The position numbers and the translations under genes are program-made. Source: an uncultured Bradyrhizobium sp. (GTDB lineage Bacteria; Pseudomonadota; Alphaproteobacteria; Rhizobiales; Xanthobacteraceae). Taken from it: a stretch of DNA of 49,658 nt. Shown here one piece after another: positions 7,695 through 16,976 of the stretch. Position 1 is the first letter of the stretch, and each line of letters starts with the position of its first letter. The stretch lies in the NCBI RefSeq assembly GCF_936928535.1, contig NZ_CAKZHY010000080.1, positions 1-49,658 of the forward strand, read 5' to 3'. The notes below the pieces were generated by a model. It did not search any database and was not told the DNA's origin. It saw only the letters and a list, made by a program, of their open reading frames with translations.

Positions 7695-8555
7695 TTACTG
7701 CAGCGTCGGATCGAGCCGGTCGCGCTGCCAGTCGCCGATCACCGAGACGGCCAGCGTCGTGATTACGATGGTGGTGGCCGGCGCCAGCATGATCCAGGGC
7801 GCCCGGGTCAGGTACTCGCGGCCATAGCCGACCATATTGCCGAGGCTGGTCATCGGCGGCTGCACGCCGAGGCCGAGGAAGGACAGGCCCGACTCCATCA
7901 GGATCACCTCGGGGAAAACCAGCGTGGTCGAGACGATCAGGGTCGAGGCGATGTTGGGCAGGATGTGCTGCAGGTAAATCCGTGAAGGCGCGGCCCCCAA
8001 TTGTCGGACGGCGGCGGCATAGCCCTGCGCATTGGCGGAGATGGCGAGGCCCCGCGCGATGCGGGCGTAGCGCTCCCAGCCGAAAAGACCCATCAGACCA
8101 ATGAGAAGCGGCAGCGAATTGCCGAAGAAGGCGAGCACGGCGAGCGCCATGATCAGGAAAGGCATGCTGGCCTGGAAGTCGGTCAGCATCAGCACGAGCT
8201 GCTCGACGAGGCCGCGGAAATGCGCGGCGAGGAAGCCGAGCGTGGTGCCTGCAACGGCCGAGATCGCGGTGGCACCGAAGGCGATCAGCAGCGAGATGCG
8301 GATCGAGACAAGCAGTCGCGACAGCACGTCGCGGCCAAGCTCGTCCGTGCCGAGCCCGTGCGCGACATTGCCGGGTGCGGCGAGCCGGTTGCGCAGGTCG
8401 AATTGGGTATAGCCATAGGGTGCGACCTTCTCGGCGAAGGCGGCGATCAGCAACATGGCGACAATCCAGGCGATCGCTAGCGCGACCGAGACTGGGATGG
8501 CGGGCAGACTGATGCGCCTGCGAACGGCGCTGTCCTTTAGCGTCGCCTCGGTCAT
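7695..8555 (-). CDS. Dipeptide/opine-type ABC permease (DppC family)
   Basis: The 286-residue inner-membrane protein is the second permease of the transporter encoded by 7695-13095. Start is the ATG at 8555, which overlaps the stop of the preceding permease by 4 bases (ATGA). An N-terminal OppC-type segment precedes the first span (VSVALAIAWIVAMLLIAAF). The periplasmic motif HGLGTDELGRDVLSRLL is diagnostic of DppC/OppC. The cytoplasmic EAA-like loop is YAAAVRQLGAAPSRIYLQHILPN, which contacts the ATPases. It is the last gene of the operon; ilvD follows after ~160 bases. Confidence 0.93.
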   Translation of the reverse strand: MTEATLKDSAVRRRISLPAIPVSVALAIAWIVAMLLIAAFAEKVAPYGYTQFDLRNRLAAPGNVAHGLGTDELGRDVLSRLLVSIRISLLIAFGATAISAVAGTTLGFLAAHFRGLVEQLVLMLTDFQASMPFLIMALAVLAFFGNSLPLLIGLMGLFGWERYARIARGLAISANAQGYAAAVRQLGAAPSRIYLQHILPNIASTLIVSTTLVFPEVILMESGLSFLGLGVQPPMTSLGNMVGYGREYLTRAPWIMLAPATTIVITTLAVSVIGDWQRDRLDPTLQ

Positions 8556-9481
8556 GCATGGACTCCTTTGGCGCGCAGCCGCGGATCGAGGAAGCCGTAC
8601 AGGAAATCGACGATCAGGTTCGACGTCACCATGGTCAGCGCGACCAGCAGCAGGATACATTGCACCACCGCGAGATCGCGGTTGGCGACGGCGACGACGA
8701 GCAGCCGCCCGACCCCCGGCCAGGCAAACACGCTCTCGACCACGACCGCACCCGCGATCAGCGAGCCGACCATGAAGCCCAGAATGGTGACGGTCGGGAT
8801 CGCCGCGTTCGGCAGCGCATGCGAGGTCACGACCTTGCGCCACGGCACGCCCTTGGCTGAGGCGGTGCGGATATAGGGCTGGCCCAGCACCTCCAGCATG
8901 GCGCTGCGGGTGAAGCGTGCCAGCACGGCGGCACCGCCGAGGCTGAGCGTCGCAATCGGCAGGATGGCATGACGCCAGCTGTCCTGCCCGCCCGACGGCA
9001 GCCAACCGAGCTGCACGGCGAAGATCAGAACGAGCAGCAGCGCAAGGACAAAACTCGGCACCGTGAATCCTGCGACCGCGGTCATCATGACGGCGCGGTC
9101 GATCGCGGAGCCCCGATGCAGCGCGGCGTAGATACCGGCGGGAATGCCGAGCGCGACCTTGAAGGCAAAAGCCGGCAGCGTCAGCGCCAGCGTTGCCGGA
9201 ATTCGTTCGAGCACCAGCTCGATCGCGGGCCGCCCGTCGCGCATGGAGCGGCCGAGCTCGCCCTTGGCGATGGCGCCGAAATAATCGAGATATTGGTACC
9301 AGATGGGATCGTCGAGGCCCCAGGCCTTGCGGAAGGCCGCAAGGACTTCAGGCGGCGCCTCCGGTCCGAGGATCATCAGCGCGGGATCTCCTGAGAGGCG
9401 CAGCACGATGAAGGCGAAAGTAACGACGAGCAAGATCGTCAGGGCCGCACGTCCAATGCGAATGGCGAAATAGCGACCCAT
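8552..9481 (-). CDS. Dipeptide/opine-type ABC permease (DppB family)
   Basis: The 309-residue protein has the DppB/OppB layout: N-terminal span (ALTILLVVTFAFIVLRLSG), the DPALMILG motif typical of the family, a large periplasmic loop and then five more spans. The EAA-like loop is YIRTASAKGVPWRKVVTSHALPN. The start ATG at 9481 overlaps the stop codon of the ATPase gene by one base (TAATG), and its own stop overlaps the start of the DppC partner by 4 bases, so the three are translationally coupled. With the partner it forms the transmembrane channel. Confidence 0.93.
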   Translation of the reverse strand: MGRYFAIRIGRAALTILLVVTFAFIVLRLSGDPALMILGPEAPPEVLAAFRKAWGLDDPIWYQYLDYFGAIAKGELGRSMRDGRPAIELVLERIPATLALTLPAFAFKVALGIPAGIYAALHRGSAIDRAVMMTAVAGFTVPSFVLALLLVLIFAVQLGWLPSGGQDSWRHAILPIATLSLGGAAVLARFTRSAMLEVLGQPYIRTASAKGVPWRKVVTSHALPNAAIPTVTILGFMVGSLIAGAVVVESVFAWPGVGRLLVVAVANRDLAVVQCILLLVALTMVTSNLIVDFLYGFLDPRLRAKGVHA

Positions 9482-10473
9482 TACGCCGCGTCCTGCGTCC
9501 GGGCCTGCGGCCCGGTCACGAGATGGCAGGCGACCTGTCTGCCGCCGCCGACGCTGGACAATTTCGGCACCTCGCTGGCGCAACGCGCGATGGCGCGCGG
9601 GCAGCGCGGATGGAAGGCACAGCCCTGCGACCGCGCTGCCGGGTTCGGCGGATCGCCCGCCAGCACCATGCGACCCGCGCTGCGTCGGCCGGGCGCGGGC
9701 GAAGCGGAGACCAGCGCCTGTGTGTACGGATGCTCCGGGCGCGCGAAGAGATCGTCGGCGCTGCCGATCTCGACGATGCGGCCGAGATACATCACGGCGA
9801 CGGTGTTGCTGATCTGCCTGACGACACGCAGGTCGTGACTGATGAACAGCAGCGTCAGCGACAGCTGCGCCTGGAGATCGCACAGCAGATTCACCACCTG
9901 GGCCTGGATCGAGACGTCGAGTGCGCTGACCGGCTCGTCGCAAACAAGGAAATCAGGCTTCGTCGCGAGCGCTCGCGCCAGTACGATGCGCTGACGCTGC
10001 CCGCCGGAGAGCGCGCCCGGGTAGCGTGCGCCATGAGCCGGCGTGAGCTCGACGGCGCGGAGCAAGTCCCGGACGCGATCCTCGCGCTCGGCCGGGGTGC
10101 CGAGGCCGTGGATGTCGAGCGGCTCGCGGATCTGGGTGCCGACCTGCAGGCGCCGGTCCAGCGCCCCCAGCGGGTCCTGAAAAATCATCTGCATGCGGGC
10201 GCGCTGCGCACGCCACGCCTGTGTCCCCAGCGCGGCCACGGGCTTGCCCTCGAAGCGCACCTCGCCGCGATCGGGCGGCTCGAGGCCGAGCACGATACGG
10301 CCGGTGGTGGATTTGCCCGAGCCGGACTCGCCGACGAGGCCGAGCGTCTCGCCTTTCGGGATGGTCAGCGAGACGCCGTCGACGGCATGAACGGCCGTAG
10401 CTCGGCCGAACATTCCTGAGCGCATCGCATAGCTGCGCGAGATCGAGGACACCTCGACGAGCGGCGCGCTCAT
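9481..10473 (-). CDS. ABC transporter ATPase (DppF/OppF family)
   Basis: The 330-residue cytoplasmic ATPase energises the peptide/opine-type transporter. Start at the ATG ending at 10473 overlaps the previous ATPase stop by 4 bases. Motifs: Walker [11 protein letters not shown]-loop MIFQDPLGALDRRL, signature LSGGQRQRIVLARAL, Walker B DFLVCDEPVSALD and H-switch LLFISHDL. The C-terminal oligopeptide-ABC extension with a cysteine cluster (GCAFHPRCPRAIARC) is present; in this family such cysteines can hold an Fe-S cluster. It pairs with the DppD-type ATPase encoded just upstream. Confidence 0.94.
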   Translation of the reverse strand: MSAPLVEVSSISRSYAMRSGMFGRATAVHAVDGVSLTIPKGETLGLVGESGSGKSTTGRIVLGLEPPDRGEVRFEGKPVAALGTQAWRAQRARMQMIFQDPLGALDRRLQVGTQIREPLDIHGLGTPAEREDRVRDLLRAVELTPAHGARYPGALSGGQRQRIVLARALATKPDFLVCDEPVSALDVSIQAQVVNLLCDLQAQLSLTLLFISHDLRVVRQISNTVAVMYLGRIVEIGSADDLFARPEHPYTQALVSASPAPGRRSAGRMVLAGDPPNPAARSQGCAFHPRCPRAIARCASEVPKLSSVGGGRQVACHLVTGPQARTQDAA

Positions 10474-11453
10474 TCGGCGGCGATCCCGAGCAGCGCGCGG
10501 CGCGACGCCTCGGCGCGGATACAGGCGACTGCGCGGTCGTCCGCGATCGGGGCGAGGGTTGGCGCGGCAGCGCCGCAAGGTTCGGCTGCTAGCGAGCAAC
10601 GTGGCGCAAAGGCGCAACCGCTGGGCATGTGTGCAGGATCCGGCACCGTGCCGGGAATGGCCGTGAGGCGACGGCGTGGCCCATCGAGCGGAGGCAGCGC
10701 GCCGATCAGGCCCTGCGCGTAGGGGTGCACGGGATCGGCGAAGAGCTGGTTGGCGGGCGCTTGCTCGACGATACGGCCGGCATACATGACGGCGACACGT
10801 TCGCAGTTTTCGGCGACGACGCCGAGATCGTGGCTGATCAGGACCATCGCCATGCCCATCTCGCGGCGGATGGTGGCGAGCAGCTCCAGGATCTGCGCCT
10901 GGATGGTGGCATCGAGCGCCGTGGTCGGTTCGTCCGCGATCAGCAGATCAGGGTTTCCAGCGAACGCCATCGCGATCATGATGCGCTGGACCTGACCGCC
11001 GGAAAATTCATGCGGGAAAGCCGACAGGCGCCGCGCGGCGTCGGGGATGCCGACGAGATTGAGCAGCCGCAACGCTTCCGCCTTCACGGCCTCGCCCGAG
11101 AGGTCGCGATGCAGCGCCAGCGCCTCGCAGAGCTGCTTGCGGATGGTGAGCACCGGATTGAGCGCGCTCGCCGGGTCCTGGAAGATCATGGCGATCCGCC
11201 CGCCCCTGACCTGATCGAGCGTTGCAGCGGGTGCGCCGAGGATCTCACGCCCGTCGAGACGAACGGAGCCCGCGACCTTTGCATGCCGCGGCAACAGGCC
11301 AAGCGCGGCAAGCCAGGTCACTGACTTGCCGGAACCGGACTCGCCGACAAGGCCGAGCGCCTCGCCCTTGCCGAGCGCGAGATCGACGCCGCGCAGGACC
11401 GGCACCCCGCTGAAGGCAACGCTCAGGCCCTGGATGCTGACCAGCGGAGTCAC
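10470..11453 (-). CDS. ABC transporter ATPase (DppD/OppD family)
   Basis: The 327-residue ATPase is the first of the pair. The likely start is GTG at 11453, 4 bases after the TAA of the solute-binding protein gene; AAGGCGG immediately before it is close for an SD, so the start is slightly uncertain. Motifs: Walker [12 protein letters not shown]-loop [11 protein letters not shown], signature [15 protein letters not shown], Walker [14 protein letters not shown] and H-switch LISHDLGVV. The C-terminal cysteine cluster [15 protein letters not shown] is the usual family extension. A 4-base overlap couples it to the DppF gene. Confidence 0.93.
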   Translation of the reverse strand: MTPLVSIQGLSVAFSGVPVLRGVDLALGKGEALGLVGESGSGKSVTWLAALGLLPRHAKVAGSVRLDGREILGAPAATLDQVRGGRIAMIFQDPASALNPVLTIRKQLCEALALHRDLSGEAVKAEALRLLNLVGIPDAARRLSAFPHEFSGGQVQRIMIAMAFAGNPDLLIADEPTTALDATIQAQILELLATIRREMGMAMVLISHDLGVVAENCERVAVMYAGRIVEQAPANQLFADPVHPYAQGLIGALPPLDGPRRRLTAIPGTVPDPAHMPSGCAFAPRCSLAAEPCGAAAPTLAPIADDRAVACIRAEASRRALLGIAAE

Positions 11454-11457
11454 CGCC

Positions 11458-13095
11458 TTACGCCTCGTAATTGCCGGCGCGAAAATCCATCGCGAATGCC
11501 GGCGCAGCCTTCCACTTGATCGACTTCGGCTTGGCCGTGAAGGTCGCGTTCTGGTGCAGCACCGTGTAGGCGGGGTCCTCGCGTTCGGCAATCTCAAGCA
11601 TGCGGTGGAACGCCTTCTTGCGGGCGGCGCGGTCGGTCGAGGTCTCCAGGAATTCCGAGAGCGTGTTTAACTCGGCGTTGGTCCATTCGCCGATCTGCTG
11701 CTGCTGGCCGTTCGGGCCATGCTGGGCAACCAGCGACGAAACGGGATCGTTGAAGGCCGCGGAATTGGACCAGTCGCGCACGGCACGTGTCGGCGCGCGC
11801 TCCATGATCTGCGACCAGTTCTCCTTGGTCTCGATCTCGACGTTGAGGCCGACCGACTTCCACATCTCGACCAGCACCTGCGCGGTCGCGACCTGGTTGG
11901 TGTAGTAATTGTTGAGCAGGCGGTACGGAATGGGATCGCCTTTGTAATTGGCCTGCTTCAACAGATCCTGCGCGAGCTTGGGATCATAGGCCGGCACGTC
12001 CCAGTCCGCGTTGAACATGTCGCCGTAAAACTCCCACTGCAGGCCCTTCGGCACGCGGGTGCGGCCGGCCCACAGGCTGTCGACGATGGCCTGGCGGTCG
12101 ATCGCGTGGGTGAAGGCGCGGCGCACCAAGGGATTGGCGAGCACGGCGTGGTTCTTGTCGAACACGGTCAGGCGGTGATTGAGGATCGTGCCGCCCTGCA
12201 CTTCGAACGCAGAATTCTTCTCGATGCCGGCGATCTGGTCCGGCGGGATGTCGCAGGCGAACTGATATTCGCCCGACAAGAGGCCATTGATGCGGCTTGC
12301 GACCTCGGGGACTTCGAGGAAGCGGATGCGCTTGAGCGGCGGACGGCCGCCCCAATATTCGTCGTGCGCTGCCAGCGTCAGCGACACATCGGGCTTGAGC
12401 TCGACGACCTTATAGGGGCCGGTCGTAACAGGCTTGCGCGCCCAGTCGAGATAGCTCGCGGATTCGTCCCAGGCGCGGCGGTTGGCGATATCGGAGCCAT
12501 AGCGCGACAGGCGTCCTTCGATGGTAACGTCGGGCGTCGCGTTGTAGAAGCGCACCGTGTACTTGTCGACGGCATCGACGCGCACGAGGTCGGGCCAGAT
12601 GCGGCGCGCGACCGCCGGCACGTCCGGCGGCAGTTCCTTGCCGGGCTTCGGCATCGGAATCTTCTCGAACGCCTGGATCGTGGTGCGGCTCTTGGCCTCG
12701 GTCTCGCCGAACATGCGCTCGCGGCTGAAGGTGAAGACGACGTCTTCGGCCGTGAGCTCGTCGCCATTGTGGAATTTCACACCCTGGCGCAGCTTGACCT
12801 CGACGGTCTGGTCGTCGATGCGGCGCCATTCTGTGGCAAGACCGGGCACGGCCTCGAGGTTGCCGCGCCAGTTCTTGGAGATCAGGCCTTCCCAGATCGA
12901 AGAGAAGAATACGCGCTCGCCGACATTGGATTGCTCGCGCAGCACGTCGAGCACATTGGCGTTGGTCACCTTCTGGACCGCGATCGTTACCGACGGACGG
13001 TTATCGGCCTGACCGATTGCAAAGCGCGGCAGCAGCAGCGTGCCTGCGGCAGCGCCGCCTGATTTCAGGATGGTGCGACGAGTGAGCTTGCTCAT
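11458..13095 (-). CDS. Periplasmic solute-binding protein, family 5 (DppA/OppA type)
   Basis: The 545-residue protein supplies substrate to the adjacent transporter. It has a Tat signal peptide: TRRTILK followed by a hydrophobic stretch and a cut near AIGQA. Family 5 features include GLATEWRRIDDQTVEVKLRQ, VKFHNGDELTAEDVVFTFSR and a C-terminal LHQNATF region. This family binds peptides, opines, heme, nickel chelates or oligosaccharides, so the substrate cannot be read from sequence. A sugar-phosphate isomerase-like gene upstream in the operon hints at a carbohydrate or carbohydrate-conjugated ligand rather than a plain peptide (inference). Confidence 0.93.
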   Translation of the reverse strand: MSKLTRRTILKSGGAAAGTLLLPRFAIGQADNRPSVTIAVQKVTNANVLDVLREQSNVGERVFFSSIWEGLISKNWRGNLEAVPGLATEWRRIDDQTVEVKLRQGVKFHNGDELTAEDVVFTFSRERMFGETEAKSRTTIQAFEKIPMPKPGKELPPDVPAVARRIWPDLVRVDAVDKYTVRFYNATPDVTIEGRLSRYGSDIANRRAWDESASYLDWARKPVTTGPYKVVELKPDVSLTLAAHDEYWGGRPPLKRIRFLEVPEVASRINGLLSGEYQFACDIPPDQIAGIEKNSAFEVQGGTILNHRLTVFDKNHAVLANPLVRRAFTHAIDRQAIVDSLWAGRTRVPKGLQWEFYGDMFNADWDVPAYDPKLAQDLLKQANYKGDPIPYRLLNNYYTNQVATAQVLVEMWKSVGLNVEIETKENWSQIMERAPTRAVRDWSNSAAFNDPVSSLVAQHGPNGQQQQIGEWTNAELNTLSEFLETSTDRAARKKAFHRMLEIAEREDPAYTVLHQNATFTAKPKSIKWKAAPAFAMDFRAGNYEA

Positions 13096-13125
13096 GGCGG
13101 TGACCCCTGCCCTCTGTGATGTCAG

Positions 13126-13941
13126 TTATTCGGCGAGACCGAGCGTGGCGAGATGCGCTGCGCCCTTGCGGACGTCGTCGTGATTGCGCAGTTCGAGGAT
13201 CAGCCGCGGGTTCGACGTGAGCCGGCCGAGTGCACGGAACAATGCGACCCACGGGATATTGCCTTCGCCCGGCGCCCAGTGCCGGTCGGCAAAACCGTCG
13301 GTGTCCTGGAGGTGCACATGCGTCAGCATGTCGCCGGCGGTCTCGACGTAATAGTCGACCGGTGGCGCGCCGGTGGAGATATGCGCGTAATTGGCATGGC
13401 CGGTGTCGAGCGAGACGCGCACCTTGTTGCTTTCGAGCGCTTTGGCGAGACGGACGCGGTCGCGCGGGTCCTTGTCCTCGATGTTCTCGATGACGATCTC
13501 GCAACCGATAGTCTCAGCGCGCGCGATCACCTCGGCCAGCGTCGCCTTGACGCGCTCGACGATGTTGGCGCGGTTGTCAGGATAGAGATCGAGATTGTTG
13601 TGATCCCAGGTCGTGAACGGCGAATGCATCACCATCTGCGTCGCACCGAGGAACTCCGCGGCATCAAGGCCTTGCAGCAGACGCTTGGTCACGGCCTGGC
13701 GGATCAGGGGATCGTGGCTGTCGATCTTGAAGCCCCAGAACGGGCCATGGATGCCGAGGCGCCCGGTATGGCCCGAGAGCATCTGCTTGATCTCGGTCGC
13801 GGGCGTACGCCAGTCGCCGTCAAGCAGGTCGGCGCGGAAGAAATCCTGGACTTCGAGATCGCGTTGTCGTTCGAGAAGCCAGTCGCGGTGCGCGGGGATC
13901 GACTTGATGGACAGTGCGGCGCCCAACACCGGCTTCGACAT
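13126..13941 (-). CDS. Sugar phosphate isomerase/epimerase-like TIM barrel
   Basis: The 271-residue protein belongs to the xylose-isomerase-like/AP endonuclease 2 superfamily. Metal-ligand candidates at strand ends are visible: IHGPFWGF, MVMHSPFT, EIVIENIED (Glu), VSLDTGHANYAH (Asp/His), HVHLQDTDG and LILELRN (Glu). The set is complete enough for an active metal-dependent enzyme, either isomerase/epimerase or hydrolase. It is the first gene of the six-gene minus-strand operon, 30 bases ahead of the solute-binding protein gene, so it probably acts on the imported ligand. The specific reaction is unknown. Confidence 0.85.
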   Translation of the reverse strand: MSKPVLGAALSIKSIPAHRDWLLERQRDLEVQDFFRADLLDGDWRTPATEIKQMLSGHTGRLGIHGPFWGFKIDSHDPLIRQAVTKRLLQGLDAAEFLGATQMVMHSPFTTWDHNNLDLYPDNRANIVERVKATLAEVIARAETIGCEIVIENIEDKDPRDRVRLAKALESNKVRVSLDTGHANYAHISTGAPPVDYYVETAGDMLTHVHLQDTDGFADRHWAPGEGNIPWVALFRALGRLTSNPRLILELRNHDDVRKGAAHLATLGLAE

Positions 13942-14282
13942 GACTTGCTCCCTTGATCATCAGCGATGACGGAAGCAGCGCTAGACCAGTTCAATGACAG
14001 GCCGGTGAAATCAAGGTTCCGCCACCGCAGGAGATGTGGACATCCTGTCGCGCCTTGTCGTCGATCTCGGTCAATGTGAGCTTGTGCACGGCAGACGCAC
14101 GCATCTTCGCGCGGATCAAGCGCATTTGCGCCCGTAGTGATCCGGAATGGAATCCTAACACCAACTCGCGTACATCGCGGGACATCGATCGGCGGCCACT
14201 TCCAAGGGCATCACCCTCTGATCGCGCACTATGGGGTTGGGGGACCACATGGGGCGGGGGATTGAAGGCTGGGGCAAGGTGA
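13942..14282. other. Intergenic region upstream of the ABC operon
   Basis: The ~340 bases hold no gene that I trust. The minus-strand frame 13991-14248 lacks a ribosome binding site and a recognisable domain. The part next to 13941 must contain the promoter of the isomerase/ABC operon. The other end carries the two large hairpins listed separately. Confidence 0.4.
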
Positions 14283-14315
14283 CGAGGTCCGGACTCCTAG
14301 GCACTCCGGACCTCG
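14283..14315. terminator. 11-bp perfect hairpin
   Basis: CGAGGTCCGGA (14283-14293) pairs perfectly with TCCGGACCTCG (14305-14315) across an 11-base loop. The plus side is followed by GAACTTTCT. It is a weak terminator candidate, or part of a double structure with the hairpin at 14339. Confidence 0.4.
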
Positions 14316-14338
14316 GAACTTTCTAGATTGAACGCAAT

Positions 14339-14374
14339 TTCGCGCCGCCGGCTTGATCAGCCGCGCGGCGCGAA
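14339..14374. terminator. 15-bp hairpin downstream of the NAD cluster
   Basis: TTCGCGCCGC plus CGGCT pairs with AGCCG plus GCGGCGCGAA, with one bulged C at 14364 and loop TGATC. It lies 19 bases beyond the stop of the GrlR-like gene. The T-rich flank (GTCGTTTTG) is on the plus side, so for minus transcripts it may act as a 3' end stabiliser as much as a terminator. Confidence 0.5.
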
Positions 14375-14392
14375 GTCGTTTTGACAGCGTCT

Positions 14393-14776
14393 TTACATCG
14401 CATCCTTCAGTGTCAGCCGCGCCGTGAAGGTCACGCTAGTCTTGCCGACCAGCGCCATGCCTTCAACTTCCGCACCGCCAGCCGAGTAGCCTCCCGAAAA
14501 GCCGCAAGTGACCTCCCTGCCTCCGAACGCGAGGGTCCTCCCGACGGCCTCGGTGTGCTGCTTGACGATCATGTCGCCGCGCCATTTGCCGTTCCGGAAG
14601 CTGTAGCTGCCGGTGTAGTAGAAATAGCTGTCGCCACCCATGATGCGTCCGTCGCACAGCACGACCACGCCTCTCGCCTGACCCCGCTTGCCGTCACGCA
14701 TCTCGATGTCGAAGATATAGAGGCCGTTGACGACCCCGCCCTCCTCGTCCGCTTCCGACCCGTCCCCGGCCGACAT
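14393..14776 (-). CDS. GrlR-like regulatory protein
   Basis: The 127-residue protein starts at the ATG ending at 14776; the frame upstream runs through nadE and is not used. A GTG inside the GGVVNGLY segment is an alternative start. From residue ~15 the sequence follows the GrlR fold: VNGLYIFDIEM, GVVVLCDGRIMGGDSYFYYTG, FGGREVTCGFSGGY, and SVTFTARLTL. GrlR was defined as a repressor-binding lipocalin-like regulator of type III secretion in enteropathogens, but many rhizobial homologues sit outside any secretion locus and have no known role. It lies 37 bases after nadE on the same strand and is probably co-transcribed. Confidence 0.75.
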   Translation of the reverse strand: MSAGDGSEADEEGGVVNGLYIFDIEMRDGKRGQARGVVVLCDGRIMGGDSYFYYTGSYSFRNGKWRGDMIVKQHTEAVGRTLAFGGREVTCGFSGGYSAGGAEVEGMALVGKTSVTFTARLTLKDAM

Positions 14777-14813
14777 CAGATCGTCTCCCCAGCAATACCG
14801 ATCTGCCGCGCGC

Positions 14814-16847
14814 TCAGCTCGGCACGTTTCTTTCGAGATCCTCGAGCCAGGCCACCGCGCTCGAATCCGACGGTGCGCGCCAATCGCCTCGCGGCGACAG
14901 CGAGCCGCCGGCTGATACTTTCGGCCCGTTTGGCATCGCCGAGCGCTTGAACTGGCTGAAGGCGAAGAACCGGCGCAGGAAGACCTCGAGCCAGCGACGG
15001 ATCTCCGCAAGGTCATAGGCGCGGCGCTTGTCGGCCGGGAATGCCGGCGGCCATTCGCCCTCGCCGACATTCTTCCAGGCCTGGAACGCCATGAAGGCGA
15101 TCTTGGACGGCCGCATTCCGAAGCGCAATGTGTAAAACAGGTTGAAATCCTGCAATTCGTAGGGCCCGACGGAGGCCTCGGTGCTTTGCGGCTTCTCGCC
15201 CGGATTCACTGGAACCAGCTCGGGCGAGATTTCGGCCGCGAGGATCGAGGCCAGGGTTCCGTTCACATCGCCGCTGAACTGATTTGAAGCGATCACCCAC
15301 CGGATCAGATGCTGGATCAGCGTCTTCGGCACACCGGCATTGACATTGTAATGCGCCATCTGATCGCCAACGCCATAGGTGCACCAGCCGAGCGCGAGTT
15401 CGGAGAGGTCGCCGGTGCCGATGACGATGCCGCCATGATGGTTGGCCAGACGGAACAGATAGTCGGTGCGCAGACCCGCCTGCACGTTCTCGAAGGTGAC
15501 GTCATAGACCTTCTCGCCCTTGCCGAAGGGATGGCCGATGTCCTTGAGCATCTGCGTAGCGGTGGTTCGGATATCGAGCTCCTGCCAATTCGTCTTGAGC
15601 GCCTTCATCAGCGCCAGCGCATTGGTCTTGCTCTCGCTGCCGGTCGCAAAGCCCGGCATGGTATAGGCAAGGATATTCTCACGCGGCAGGCCGAGCAGGT
15701 CGACGGCCTTGGCCGCAACGATCAGCGCATGGGTGGAATCGAGGCCGCCGGAGACGCCGATCACGACACGCTTGGTGCCCGTGGCGCGCATGCGCTGCAC
15801 GAGGCCCGCGACCTGGATGTTGTAGGCCTCGTAGCAATCCTGCTCGAGCAGGCTTTCATCGCTCGGCACGAACGGAAAGCGTTCGATCTTGCGCAGGAAG
15901 CCGATGTCGGCCACCGGCGGCTTCAGGGCGAATGTCACCTTCCGGAATAACGCCTCGCGCTGCCGGCGGTTGTCGTCGAACGTGCCCATCGAAGCACGCT
16001 CCTGCCTGAGCAGGTCGAGGTCGACGTCGGCCATCGTGATCTGGCCGTCCTGCCTGAAGCGATCGCCCTCCACTAGCAGCACGCCGTTCTCGTAGATCGA
16101 GGTCTGGCCGTCCCAGGCCAGATCCGTGGTGGATTCGCCTGCGCCTGCGGCGGCATAGACATAGGCCGCAAGGCAGCGCGCAGAGGTCGATTGGCAGAGG
16201 AGCGCACGCGAGCGCGCTCGGCCGATCGTGATCGGGCTGCCCGAGAGGTTGATCAGCACGCTGGCTCCGGCCAGCGCCAGCTCGGAGGCCGGCGTCACCG
16301 GGATCCACATGTCTTCGCAGATCTCGACGCCGATGGTGAGGCCGGGTACATCCTCGGCGGCAAACAGCAGGTCGGTGCCGAATGGCGCCTGGAGCTCGCC
16401 GATGGCAATGACCTCACTGGCGATGCCGGCGCCTGACGCGAAATGGCGGCCCTCGTAGAATTCGCGATAGGTCGGCAGATAGCTCTTGGGCACGACACCC
16501 AGAACACTGCCGCGATGGATGACCACAGCGCAATTGTAGATACTGACGCCGAAACGCAGCGGTGCGCCGACGATCAGCACGGTCATCAACGTCGCGGAGG
16601 CCTCGGCGATGGAAGCAAGGCCGCGCTCGACGGCATCGAGCAGCGGATCCTGCTTGACGAGGTCCTCGATCGCGTAGCCGGACAGGCACAGCTCGGGAAA
16701 CACTGAAACCGCGACCGACTGCGCGTCGCACGCCTTCGCCGACGCGATGACCGCCTTCGCATTGGCCGCAGGATCGGCCACATGGGAGGTGGTGACGCAG
16801 GCGGCAACGCGCGCAAAGCCGTGGGCGTAGATCGAGTGGAAGCTCAT
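14814..16847 (-). CDS. nadE: Glutamine-dependent NAD+ synthetase
   Basis: The 677-residue cytoplasmic enzyme makes NAD+ from nicotinate adenine dinucleotide, ATP and glutamine. It is the two-domain form close to the mycobacterial enzyme in length. The N-terminal nitrilase-type glutaminase domain has the triad Glu52 (FPELCLSGY), Lys121 ([16 protein letters not shown]) and Cys177 (GVEICEDMW). The C-terminal synthetase domain has the PP-loop SGGLDST starting at Ser366. The start was set at the ATG ending at 16847, which matches the family N-terminus [13 protein letters not shown]. It lies in a row with pncA and a PhaC-like hydrolase. Confidence 0.97.
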   Translation of the reverse strand: MSFHSIYAHGFARVAACVTTSHVADPAANAKAVIASAKACDAQSVAVSVFPELCLSGYAIEDLVKQDPLLDAVERGLASIAEASATLMTVLIVGAPLRFGVSIYNCAVVIHRGSVLGVVPKSYLPTYREFYEGRHFASGAGIASEVIAIGELQAPFGTDLLFAAEDVPGLTIGVEICEDMWIPVTPASELALAGASVLINLSGSPITIGRARSRALLCQSTSARCLAAYVYAAAGAGESTTDLAWDGQTSIYENGVLLVEGDRFRQDGQITMADVDLDLLRQERASMGTFDDNRRQREALFRKVTFALKPPVADIGFLRKIERFPFVPSDESLLEQDCYEAYNIQVAGLVQRMRATGTKRVVIGVSGGLDSTHALIVAAKAVDLLGLPRENILAYTMPGFATGSESKTNALALMKALKTNWQELDIRTTATQMLKDIGHPFGKGEKVYDVTFENVQAGLRTDYLFRLANHHGGIVIGTGDLSELALGWCTYGVGDQMAHYNVNAGVPKTLIQHLIRWVIASNQFSGDVNGTLASILAAEISPELVPVNPGEKPQSTEASVGPYELQDFNLFYTLRFGMRPSKIAFMAFQAWKNVGEGEWPPAFPADKRRAYDLAEIRRWLEVFLRRFFAFSQFKRSAMPNGPKVSAGGSLSPRGDWRAPSDSSAVAWLEDLERNVPS

Positions 16848-16976
16848 CGCGCAAAGGACCCTTAAATCTTGTCGGATCGGCAGCCCGCCGGCCCTGGACT
16901 CTATGTAGCCCATCGACCGGGCCCCGTGCAGGCCATCCGCCATCATGCATAACGGACTTGCAAGCCGCGCCTGATG

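Noticed and set aside
11719..13062. 447-codon plus-strand frame opposite the solute-binding protein
   Set aside because: The Tat-type family 5 binding protein on the minus strand is complete and sits in an operon; the plus frame has no SD or family pattern.
13991..14248. 85-codon minus-strand frame in the intergenic region
   Set aside because: No SD, no family pattern, and no supporting context; kept as unannotated.
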